Notes under the pieces: model-generated
Told to the model about the DNA's origin: nothing
The model's database searches: none
What the model saw: the letters and a program-made list of their open reading frames with translations, nothing else
Made by a program: the position numbers and the translations under genes
Part shown: positions 39,592 to 51,400 of the stretch, piece after piece
Numbering within the stretch: the first letter of the stretch is position 1
Layout: each line of letters begins with the position of its first letter
Source of the DNA: Micromussa lordhowensis
Taxonomy: Eukaryota; Cnidaria; Anthozoa; Scleractinia; Lobophylliidae
Length of the DNA stretch: 64,000 nucleotides
Reading direction: 5' to 3'
Assembly (NCBI GenBank): GCA_964020085.1
Contig: OZ026600.1
Location: 17,069,143 to 17,133,142, forward strand

Positions 39592-40600
39592 TTTCGTTGG
39601 CACAATTCTCAGCAGCTCAGTCGAACACAGCAGAAAAGTGACGTCATTTGCAACACAACGCAAGGCTGTTTTCGGGAAAGTTTGAGATAACAATAATTTT
39701 TCCAGTTAACGGATTGAAAGGACAATGGCAAATTTGGTGCGCAAAATTGAAATGTAGAGCAGACAATAAGGAGAGTTAATATTGAGATCTTGGGATTGAA
39801 AGGATTAATGTGAATTATCTGAGTCCTGGAAATTTGGTACGGTCCCTGTCATCTACTACAGGAGGCATCGTTCCAAGTATCGCTTACTGCATTTCCGTCT
39901 CGGGATCATGTCGCTTGGTTCCAACTCCAAAATACAACAAACTGCGAAAATGTCATTTGCTTGAACTCGGACGGCGTTTTCAAGGTGCACGACCTAACCA
40001 CGTGCGAGTCGAAAGTTCAAGTTGTTGTTTCCCTAGGGAGTCGGTGAGGTTTGTTCGCCCAAGGGAGTTCCTGCGGTTTGACCCGTGACACGTGACACAT
40101 TCTCCTCCAATCGGAAAACGTACAGTGGAACCCTGTCTTACGGTCACCTCGCTAGTTTTTTTTTTTGTCCCGGGCGAAACGCACATACAGTTTTCTAAAA
40201 GAAAAAAGGGCCAACGGCCAAATTCTAAAGTCCCAAACTGGAAAATCCTTTGCAATTTTATCCCTCCTTACAGATTTCAGTTATAATATAGCACCAACAA
40301 GAAGTTTTAATGTAATTTACGGCGCAGTAAAACTGTAAGCAATCGAATTTTGAGATTGTGGAGAAAAGCTGGGCTTTAATTTCTCGTTTTTCACGTTTTT
40401 GTTAGTCAACGGGTGATTTAGTCAATTATGAACTTCTCAAGTGTTTGTGTAAGTGATTTTTAGAACATGAAACTTCCGCGGGACTCTTTATCTTAATTAT
40501 TTTTTTAATTTCAACTAAATGTGGTTCGTTTTCTTCGAGTTGCTTACTTTTTCAAAATTTACCTCTAGTCAATAATAACAACTAGTAAAGATAAAAGGCC

Positions 40601-40885
40601 AAGTCTGGTTACGAGCCAAGTGGCCCATCAGGCCGGAGCTTGTCCCGGTTTCTGTTGCATGAAGCAACTAGGAGTATTTCTACTCCCCCGGAATCGGGTG
40701 TGAGTCCATCGCGGTTTTCCCAGAGCATTAAGTTCGCCGGTACCCATTTATACACCTGGGTGGAGAGAGACACTGTGAGAGTAAAGTGTCTTGCCCAAGA
40801 ACACAACACAATGTTCCTGGCCAGGACTCGAACCAGGACCGCTCGATTCGGAGACGAGCGCACTAACCATGAGGCCACCGCGCCT
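40601..40885 (-). mobile_element. tRNA-derived SINE, family 1, copy 3
   Basis: The minus-strand head is ggcgcggtggcctcatggtt then agtgcgctcg and ggttcgagtcctggcc, the cleanest tRNA-like head of the four. The tail side reads gggccacttggctcg. Confidence 0.87.
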
Positions 40886-41806
40886 TCCACTAAATACTGA
40901 CCACGATAAAACGACGAGTCTTACACCAAAACACTATACTCATCCTTTCAAAATCACTAGGTATTTTATTTGCCTTTATCGCAAGAAAATATAAACAAGA
41001 CCTTGGAAAGGGACGTATTAATAAATACTCATGAAAGACATATTTACAGTCGCGATTTGGAAGTACAAAAAATACTCAATAAAAAATATACGATTTTGGT
41101 CAACATCTTAAATATTATAATTAAATGTATTGTTGATTTATCTCTGTCAAGATGTATTGCTCGATTGTCTTGCACCAGGCTATGTTATTTTAAGAGCCAC
41201 GTCACATGACAGTACATGTTATATAAGTTTTCACACTGACTGGCTATAGTTGTTCGTGGAAAAAATAACAGTCACGTGATAAACCACGTGACAAATGCCT
41301 TTCTACAAACGAAAATGTACGATAAAAACCCACAAAATATATACCTTGTTGAATGGTTTTGGATTTAATACAGTGGTTGAATAAACTGTTCGTTTTCATT
41401 GAAAGCCTTTCTAAGCCTGACTGGTGAAAACGTCGTTCAATTAGATTTAATCGTGATTGTACAAGTTCATTTCTTTTTCACTGATGCTCAGGCTTTCTCA
41501 AGTTCAGCCGCACTGCGGCTATAATTTGTATCATAAATAATCGCCGATGGTGTGATATGAGTCAAGGAATGGACCACTGGACAACGGAAGCAATTCACGA
41601 ACGATGCGTAAGGATTAGAGAGATTGAAACGTATGCAAATGTAGAAAAGCCTATTTCAGCTCTTCCTGTTATTAGAAACTAAAAGTTCGAAAGTCACTCA
41701 TTTGATTTATGATCTCAGGTTATTTTCATGTGAACTATGTTTCAAATGAAAGGTTTGTAATTAGCCTCATTTCCAAACTTTCGTTAGAGGCAACTCGGAT
41801 TCATTT

Positions 41807-41812
41807 TTTATT
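41807..41812 (-). promoter_or_regulatory. AATAAA poly(A) signal for the CaaX coiled-coil gene
   Basis: TTTATT on the plus strand, about 230 bases past the stop codon of the minus-strand gene. Confidence 0.5.
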
Positions 41813-42042
41813 ATTTTAGCATAAGTAGAGGTTAGGTAGAGTTATTTTTGCCCATTCTGTCACGAAAAAAGTAGTATTAAGCCGTAAACGCAGAATGGTC
41901 AGGCTGAGGGTAGCAGATTTTCTCTTATTGTTATTTATAAGATTTAATTTGTTCAAATTTACGTTTGAGTAAATCTCTGAGAAAGATAGATTACAAATTG
42001 ACACAAACTTAACCAAGGCTTGATCGTGTCGTACAAGCCTGA

Positions 42043-42465
42043 CTACATGATTGCACACAGTGAACTGGAAATCCTCTCCGTTCCTAGTTTGTGTCTTCCG
42101 TTGCCTTCGTCCTTAGTTTTCTTACTCGCAGATCCTTTGGAGCTCTTCATACCAGAATCCTTGGTCCCTTTCCCGGAGTCCGTACTGCTGGTGTTTCTAG
42201 TTCCCAGTGAATCGTTTGAAGAAATCCGAGGGAGTTTGAAACCCGGGGATGATGGTCCCGAGGGGGACGGAGCCACTGTCCGGGAAGGCCGGATGATCCT
42301 GGAGTTCCGGGCGCTCCGCATGTCCTGGGTGGTCTTCCGCATGATCTCATCCACTGAGATGCTGTCGGTGCCCAACTCGGCCGATTTCCTCGCTAGTTCT
42401 AACTGAGTTTCCAAGTGCTTCGTTCTCTGTTGAAGACGCTTATTCTCGTTTTCAGAAACTTCCAA
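42043..42465 (-). CDS. CaaX coiled-coil gene last exon (CAIM and stop)
   Basis: 140 codons plus TAG: LEVSENENKRLQQRTKHLET, then VDEIMRKTTQDMRSARNSR, a Ser/Pro/Lys/Gly-rich basic tail, and the end SSSLCAIM. The acceptor is ctgtttgtcag. The last four residues form the CaaX box. Confidence 0.88.
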   Translation of the reverse strand: MEVSENENKRLQQRTKHLETQLELARKSAELGTDSISVDEIMRKTTQDMRSARNSRIIRPSRTVAPSPSGPSSPGFKLPRISSNDSLGTRNTSSTDSGKGTKDSGMKSSKGSASKKTKDEGNGRHKLGTERISSSLCAIM

Positions 42466-45400
42466 CTGACAAACAGACAAAAAATAACCAGAGTTCACTT
42501 TTGGAACTAAATAACTAGTACCATTAATCAAATACTTAGCCGGGGAGGGGGTCCCCTCGGGTATTGTCACTGGACTCCCAGACCCCCAAACCCATTCTCG
42601 CCTATTTTGGGGCCAATTATCGAGCCCATATTAGTCACTTTTTGCGAACGTAAATTACGCGATCTATATGTACATATGGAATTTCTCTTCAAGTGCTGAA
42701 CTCGACAGTATCTCACGAGTGAGCGCAGCGAGCAAATGGGATATAAAGTAGAACACGAGAAGAGGTAGTCCATATTTGCTAGCAACCATGTATTATTTTG
42801 TTTATTCTATAAACATACTTATAACGACCTTTTTGACGATGTTCCGAAGATTTCCGACCACTTTTCAAAGATTCCCGAAGATTCTCCGAAAGTTGTCGGA
42901 AGGCCACACGAACGTTTTCCCGACATTTCCGAAAACGTCTTAAGATAACCGAAGAGTTCCGAGGAAGATTTTAACAAGTTTTCACCATACTCCAAAAACT
43001 TTAAGTTAAAGGATCAAACATGACATCAAACATTACGTCATCATCACAGAGAAGAAGTTATCCTAATTTCTACACGCGTCCAATTACGGCTTTTCTCAGG
43101 GCTGGAAATCCTTGTAAAACACTGCAGCTAGTCGAATATTTCACTCTCCACTAACAAACACTGAAGTATATTGGCTACCCAAAATATTTATAAGTATGAT
43201 GTTCCGTTGAGACTGTAACCCCCCCCCCCCCCCCTATCATAGTCAGTCCAGTCACGAAAATACCACCCTATCCAGAAGTGGATAGTTATAAACCTACAAC
43301 CCTCTTCCACCCCTCGAGAACAAAACTAATGGACAGCAATACAGCTACAGGTTGACAAACGTTTCCATTGATTATTGTAATAAAAAATTACACATGTAAC
43401 TAAACTTGCATATTAGCTTACATTGCACATTGATGGAACAAAACTGCAAGCAATGGTTCTTACCTTTTCTTTCAACTCTGTGAGTTCCTCGTCCTTCCCC
43501 TCACAAGCTTTCTTTAGAGAAAACAGTTCTTCTAGCAATTGACGATTCTGTGATTTGAGTTCCTCAATCCTCAAGTCCACTCCTTTACTAGCGACGCTCG
43601 CTCGGCTTGAACTCCTAAAACAAACAAACAAAAAAGCAGCAGCCTTACTAACAGCTCGCATGGCATAATTAATTCATTATACGTGGCATAACAACTGTAC
43701 ATGTACCAATCTAAAGACCGCAACAGTCTAAATCATCCGAATATGAGTGGTCTTAAAAGATGTTGGCGTTACTTAAGCCAACACTGGTCTTTGTCGTTAG
43801 GTAACAAGTATATCTAGCTATCTCCAACCTTTCACTTGCTCGCCTACGTACAAGCAGTCCAGCGGTTACTGCACAAGAAAATTCCCTTTCTCCAAAACAA
43901 CTAGTTTTACACTCCGTGCCAGAGTGCCATACCTGACTCTCAGGGGAGGGGTTGATACCGCCATGTCTTCCTCAGAGCTCTGATGCACAAGTTGATGCTT
44001 GTGGAGTAACTTGGCCTTTTTCGCCTCCAGTTCTTTAGCTAGAGTATCCAGTTCCTACGAGACCGACAGATGTATTACTACTGCAATTTTGTCTGTTATT
44101 TGAATTTACCCATTTGAAGGAAAGCAACTAAACAATTCACAGAGATAACGTGCAATCATATTGTGTAACCGTTACCTATCTTTAGTTTAAAATGCCACCA
44201 GCAGACTCATTTCGGCTCTGTGCCGTGTTTGATTTTGCTTTCAGACACAAGCCTGAGAGCTCTGAAAAGGCTACAACTTTGAATAACAAAATCTAGCTCT
44301 CACAGCTCTGGCACCGGTATATTCTTGACAGATACACTGTAAAAACACACCATGGGGTCTTTCAACTACAAAAGCGGATAACGGACAATCCCAATCCGAA
44401 ATAAATATTTTTAAATCGCATCTTCTTTTGGCACATCTTTGTTAAATAGTTGGTAAAATCCGAAAAACTGTTGCGAATCTTAATAAAATTATTGTATCCA
44501 CAAATAACTTGTCCGAAAGTTGTTTGCAAATCTAAGAATCGTCGGCAGATCCAGAAAAAACAAAAACTAAATTGTTCAAAACTGATTTTCAAAAACCATT
44601 GCGATTTTAAATATGTTTCCAGACAACCTCGTTTCCAGGGTCTCGCATCTTACCGCCCCCTGGAGCGAGCGAGGGGGCGGTAAGATGAGAGAGCCTGGAA
44701 ACGAGATTGGTTTTCGGTTTTGCAAAATATTCTGGGATTGTTCCTTATCAGCTTCTGTATTAAACACTCTGAAAAAGGAGGAATGGGATAGAAAACGGGG
44801 CGAAACCAGCAGCAGAATCTCCTACATGTATCTTGGTTACTCCTTTTGACACCTCCCACATAGACTACAGAATGCAAGTTATAACAAATTTCTTTCCGAT
44901 TTGGACATCACCACTTGACCACCCTCGCTATCAAGTGCACACCACAAATACAACCACAAACAATGATAACAACTGCGCCGCCACACAAACAGTGCACTTA
45001 CATTTTGAAGCACATCTAAATCCTGCTCTTTGCCATTACACACGGCATGACGGCGGTTCAAGTATTCTTCATATTCACGAATCTGCATTAGAAAGAAAAA
45101 AACAAACAAACACAGAGTATCAGCACTGCCTGTTGTGCTCGACTTCGGCTGGGGTTTGGGCTCTAGTCTGGTCCACTGTATAGATCTTTGGCCAAAACTC
45201 TCTGGGCCCAGGGTAGCCCCGTGATGGACTAGTATCGCATCTACAAAGAGTAGCAAACGTCTTAGGCACTTAACGCCATCGCGTACTGTAAGAGTTTGTA
45301 GCAAGACGAATTTTGAAGGCAAAATATTCGTTTGAATTCGCAAATGTTCGAATCGGCCGTCGTTAGCGGTGAAACAAAAAATTGCTACGTAAGGCGCTCA

Positions 45401-48400
45401 ATTCAGGGTCATTGTGAAGAAGAGCTCTCGAAATCGACTGTCGGTGAACTGTCGGCTGACAGGTTACAAGCAGATTACCGACTTGGCTCGATTACCAGCC
45501 GCTGTTCGGGAAACGAGCTCGCGTTCCTTCCCGAAACCTCTCCTCTTTTCGTGGAGGAAAGGAGATGGACACGAGAGAGAGAGAGAGGCGGAAATCGAGC
45601 CTAACTACCGACAAGCTACCGACAAGCTACCGACAAGCTACCGACAGGTTACCGACAGTTCTCTAAAACATAAAGTTTGCCGTAGAGTAGTCAGCCAACA
45701 GTCGACCGAAGGACGGCTGACAGACGGCCGCCATATGGCCGGCTGGGTTTTTCGGGAGCGGTTCTTCACAATCACAATTGTTGGTGTTAAAGCAACAACA
45801 AACTGCCCTACTTAGCATAACAAAACGAAAACTTGAGGGTAGATGTATTGCCGTCCTGTGAACATACCTCTTTGTCTCGTTCTTTAACTTCTTGTGTTCG
45901 TTGGTTGAGGTCTTTTTCCATCTGAGATATTGCTGCCTGTTTAAAGTAAATAACATTCTTATTTTCCATAAAGGAATCCATCTCGATATAAATGTATGTA
46001 CACGTCCCTGTAGTAATACTAATCTATAGTGGTGTAGTAATAGCCATTTTAATAACCAACAGGTATGTCCATGTATGAGCAGTTTCCAAACATTACTGGC
46101 AGTTAAAATCACTTTGTGCAGCAAACTGGACACAACGAGTCTTTTTAGTTGGAGATTTTCTTAATAAACCAACAACAAAGATAATTAGAACTAAACTTTA
46201 AGCCTTGAGCTTTATTACCCCTTGGACTTGTACAAATGACAAAAGGGAAAGAGTCGAAAAGAAAGTTCAATTTTCTGAATTGCTCTTTTGTGATACACCA
46301 TTTTTGTTTACCGGATTGGATTGTAAGAGCAGATTTTCTAATGTGGAGTTTTGAGAAAAGACAGAAAGTCTAAGATATGCGGCAAAAAAGAGACATGGTA
46401 TGAGAATTCTCTCGAACAAACTACATATGTCATTCTTTTATTCTTTGAACCCATTGTCACCTGGAACTTTTTGGCAAAAAAAGACAAAAATTCATTTTTT
46501 GGATATTCTTAGCTGGATATGAGCCAAATTAGTTCCAGTCTACTCAAAAAGGAATTTGCAACATGACAGCATGCCTTTCTTTCCACTAGTTTTTGCCTTT
46601 CCTTTTCCTTCTTCTCTTATCGTTTCGCTACACTCGTTGACTGGGCTTGCTTCCAGATCAAGAATTCCCCAGAAAGCATCACCCGGACGGGCGATTCTTA
46701 ATACGGGGTAGCCAAGTGTAGTTGAGGAAATTTTGAGTGTTTTTCATTCAAATTTTCTGGGCATTTTCGTGCATATGTCAGGCGCAAATGACCCAATCAC
46801 TCTGATCTGGGTATCATTGGAAAGACCTTTTCCTCCTGCAGAACTTGAGTATAAGTGATACCAATTTTGGTCAAAGGTGATGACGTCAGAAGTAGGACAA
46901 AGGCTAACGCTCGTCACGGCTGGTTCCTCTCTGTTACGGCCAGTACAGGCGTCAATGGGTTAACGACTATTGGCCGAATTCCCACTAGAGATGACAAGTT
47001 TCCCGTCGAAAAGTGTAGATACAGGCGGGACGGGGCGAGGTGGGGCGGGACGGGACGGAACGGAAAGGGGTTTCTGACGAGAAACTCGTCCAAATCTATT
47101 TGTGTTCTTATCCGTCTGAGTCGGCGAGATTTGGTTCCCGCCAGACGAGAAACTCGTAACGAATTCATACTAGCATGGTTTTCTTGTTAGCCTGCGAGAG
47201 CATCCGTTATTTTTTCTGCTGTTGTGTGAAACAAGAGCCGAAAAACCCGGATGCTCTTGCAGCACAAATGGTACCTAACTTGCGGAGACGAAGCTTAGGA
47301 CGGAAGACTCGTCAGATAGGTTACTCAGCCACAAGAATATCATTAACATTACATGTAATATTTTGGTTTATAAATTACTGACATACTTCGTGTTCATAGT
47401 ATCTTTGCCTTCTCTCCTCTAGCTTCTTTTCATTTCTGAATTCCTCAAGTTCCTCTTCAAACTTTCTCCTTAAAAACAAAAGAATCGCAGTTCAGACACT
47501 TCTACATACTGTACAGGCGTACGGAGTATTTATTGGTAAATTTCCAACACACAATTTGGTGCTAAGTAATTATTTTGTTTCGCATCATGTCCACGGAATC
47601 ACATCGGCGAAACAGAACGATAATTTAGCACCAGAAGAAAAGAACTAAAAGAATATGTCAGAAATACAATACAATATGTTACAGGCTCAAACGTTGCAAA
47701 ACACGCATTTCAACATGCAATTGACTTTGACAACTCTACGATCATTGACAAAGGAAACAATCCCACCAGAAAGGCGCTAATCATGGCACAAGGCCTAAAC
47801 TGTTGAGGTTGACACAAACTTATGCCCACTCCCGAGACAATACAACATTATTTTAAACAAAACTTAATTTCAGCACTTTTAGCATTCTTCCGAACATTCT
47901 TTTTACATGTATTTTTAATTTCTGCGAATTACTCTCTATATTCAAATTTTTAACGTTTAATTTTATCACAAATTTTTAACCGTCGAAGACAGTAGACTGG
48001 CTGTCAAATTTTTACCACAGAACACTTTAATCAATTTTATTAGTTTTGTCTTGTTGATAGCATTTGCCGGGTGACTCAGCAACAATGATCTGTTCTTACT
48101 TCTGCTCCTCTCTTCTTCTATCAATGTCCTCCATTTCAGTGATGTAATGTCTTTTTCTGTCCTCTAACTCCTTTTGGAACTTGTCCATCTACAATAATTG
48201 ACAGAACATTATCAGCAATTAAGCTTGTCACACAGACGCAGCCAGTAGGCAGGCACTGGCAGACAAACATACATTGTACCCTGTAATCCCTTCACTAACA
48301 CATGTGGCACTAACAATACAGAGCCACGAGAGAGACAAGCAACATGCATGCAGGCACATACATGTATCCATTGCAGTTTCCACCATTTTATAGATATGGC

Positions 48401-51400
48401 AGATTTTTCAGAATGACTCAGAAACCCAGTAAAGGGGAATTAAGGGAGCTCAAATCAAAGATATTCCTTGGATTTTTCTTCCTCAAAATTGACTATTCAC
48501 ATCAATACAACATTTAAAAGATGGGGTAGGTCTCTACAGTTATCATATGCTAATGAGACAAAATTTTACCCAATACGGTCAAAGCTCTCGTAAGCGACCA
48601 CCTCCTGTAAGCGACCACCAGGGCTTGACATATTTGGTGGTCACTTTTGGGAGGTTCGACTGTATCCACTAATGGACACTCTTGTAAGCAGACAGCTATA
48701 CTTACGGAAATTGTTTTCAATTCCCCTTTTTACCCTTTTTTCGTATGAGAATAATTCTCATAAGCGGACACACAATGTAGCTCTACTAACGGACACTTTT
48801 CCCAATTCCTGAGGGTGAGAGTTGACTGTATAGTGATTTGAGTTTGAAACTTTTTAATATTTTGGAAAACTGGTCATTGAGAAGAGGTGGTCGCTTTTGA
48901 GAGGTAGTCACAACTGGGGATATTTAGTACAAGTAATCGTATACTGTTACTGTCTTTTATCACGGCCCAGTCAGAGAATTCAGGTGGGAAAGAGTTTCAT
49001 TGACATATGTCATGTGACCTCAAAGTAACCAATAAAATAGTGTATGTTGTTGGCGGAAAAATTCCAGAACCCTTATCTACATGTATTAAACTACAGCATG
49101 GAGAGAATACAAAATGTGGTTCAAATGCTAGCTTTCATACCTCTTTCTTTGTATCTTCTCTTGTTTTCTTCAGCTTGGAGCTTAAATTGGACATTTCATT
49201 CTCAGCAGAGTCTTGTTTGGCTCTTAGAGATGACTCCAACTGGAGAACCTATAATGGTACATAAATAGATACAGTATTTGACAGTACTGTCACACTGTAT
49301 TAAGGTATCAGTGTACCCCAAATGACCATCATTCTTTGGCCCCGCTTTACAGTCGGACGTTTGACGCAAACCCCAATAAAGTATATATTTTCTGAGAGCT
49401 TAATAATTGTAGATTACGAAGGTATATTCATCGACATAAAAATATCTACGGTTTTCCGAATATAGTGCGCTATTTCCCAAAGTACAGAGGTTCACTAATC
49501 AAGTTCGTTTCCGGTCAGATTTGATCGGGAGAACACGATCAACATCGTTATGTCTTCTTGACACCTTTCTCTAAAAAACGGTGTCGGGAAATTTTGATTA
49601 CTTGTCTGGTTTGTTTCTGACACGCAGTTAAACTTTGAGAGTTGATAAAACATGCATTCTCTTCACTAAAAAGGTCATAACTTTTGAAAGAAGCCAAAAA
49701 TGAAAATTCCCCGACACCGTTTTTTTGCCTGATTATCGGGCAACGTTCTCTCCAAATTTCAGCGAAAAACGTTGAAAACTCGCCGGAAACGAACTAAAAA
49801 TGTGCGCCTCACTTGCTGAAATTTTCGTTGCGAGATACGAAGAAAAATATATTTTTGGGCGTTCTTCCGGTGTAATGAGATAATTACACAAAACGTGTGA
49901 AAGTTAATTAGCCGTTGATAGACCAAGTAAAGGCTCAGTTTACCTTAACAACAGAGCTCATATCAATAACAAAGCGGGCTCATTTGTTGCTCCTGGCGGG
50001 AAATATCCTTTGGAAGATCTGGATTCCGCCGCTCGCGTATAAGGTTAGTAAGGAAATAACTTTCGTTTAATTTTTCATTTTCCATGTTTTAAATGTCTTT
50101 GCTAATGCAGATTCACCATCCATCTAACGAAACAGGTTGAATGATGCCGAAGACAAGTAAAAAGCGTTCTCATATAAAACAAGGGACAGGAAACGAACGG
50201 GCACGTACGCATGCAGATCAAGAAGTTACAACTTCGAACGGCGAAAGCGCCAAACAACTCATGATTAGAGAAATGCGAGAATCGGGGTAACTGATTTCTC
50301 GAGATTTTCTTGCAAGCGATTGCCGGCAGCAATTGTTCGACCGGCCAACTTTTGCCATGACTCTTGTGAGTCCGGTTCTGCAGGTTCGTCTTTGCCTTTG
50401 TCTTCAATTTTCGAGCGGCTAGCGCTAACAGTCTCGTTCTCCCATTGACTTTGTTCTTCCTCGTCTTGTGAAATCAACTTCTAACGCTCAAAGTAGGAAC
50501 CTCGGTCGCTAGCTGCTAAAACATCAGCTCGATACTTATCGAATGATTTCGAAACCTTTTTCCTCTTTGAAGGTTTCTTCGCGCTTGCAAAAGGACACGG
50601 CCTTCGTTTTTTCTTCGACGACATGGAATAGAAATACCATAAACTTTTCAATCTAAAATAAACAAAAGCAAAACACTCGAAGCAGCACGTCGACGACCAA
50701 TTTTAGAAATACAAACACAAACGTGTGAAACTCGCGAACATCGTGTCTGTCGCGTGATGCAAGTTTACTTCTCGTGACAACGTGTTGACAGCTATCAATT
50801 TGAGATAATAAATGGGAAGAAACGTTTTCTGTTAATAACTTTGCTTAGGATCAATCTTTTTTCATAGAATTTTTTTTTGAATGAAAGGTTGCAATACAAT
50901 CTATCTGAAAAAGCGAAAAAATTTTTTTTGGAAAAATGATCAAATTTGGGGTACACTGATACCTTAAGAGGCTGGTAACAGTTTCCAGCACTTTTCTAAC
51001 ATCTACAGTATACTTTGAAGGATGAATACTACCACTGTTTAACAAGTGATGCGACAAAAACAGTGTCATACAAATGCCCAATCATTGGTAAACTTATAAA
51101 ACAGGTTACCATAGCAACAATATGACCTGCTAAAGACACCCTTAATTTTAGCTTTAGGCACTTGACTCAAAAAGGAACTCAGTGACTCACGTTTATTATC
51201 GAATTGTGATAAGCATAATAAGATGCAACTTTTTGCAAAGTTTAAAAAAATTCTGTAGTGTGGGTCCAGAGCCACCTTAATTTTTCGAAAATGTTTTGAA
51301 AATTTAAGGTGGCTCCTAACTCTTGACCCACCTCTCTCCCCCAAATCTAAAGAAGAAATTTTAAACCTGTTCCCCTGACAAATGGAATTTATAGTATCTA

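Larger units (their letters stand above)
38776..42042. other. Convergent intergenic region
   Basis: Lies between the 3' ends of KNTC1 and the CaaX coiled-coil gene. It holds a family I MITE, the two poly(A) signals, a foldback MITE and a SINE. Remaining sequence at about 39600-40590 and 40890-41800 shows nothing I recognise. Confidence 0.7.

Noticed and set aside
40815..40885. Possible tRNA gene on the minus strand
   Set aside because: It is the tRNA-like head of a SINE repeated four times in the window.
45604..45659. CRISPR-like array
   Set aside because: Contiguous 11-base tandem units with no spacers, in an animal intron.
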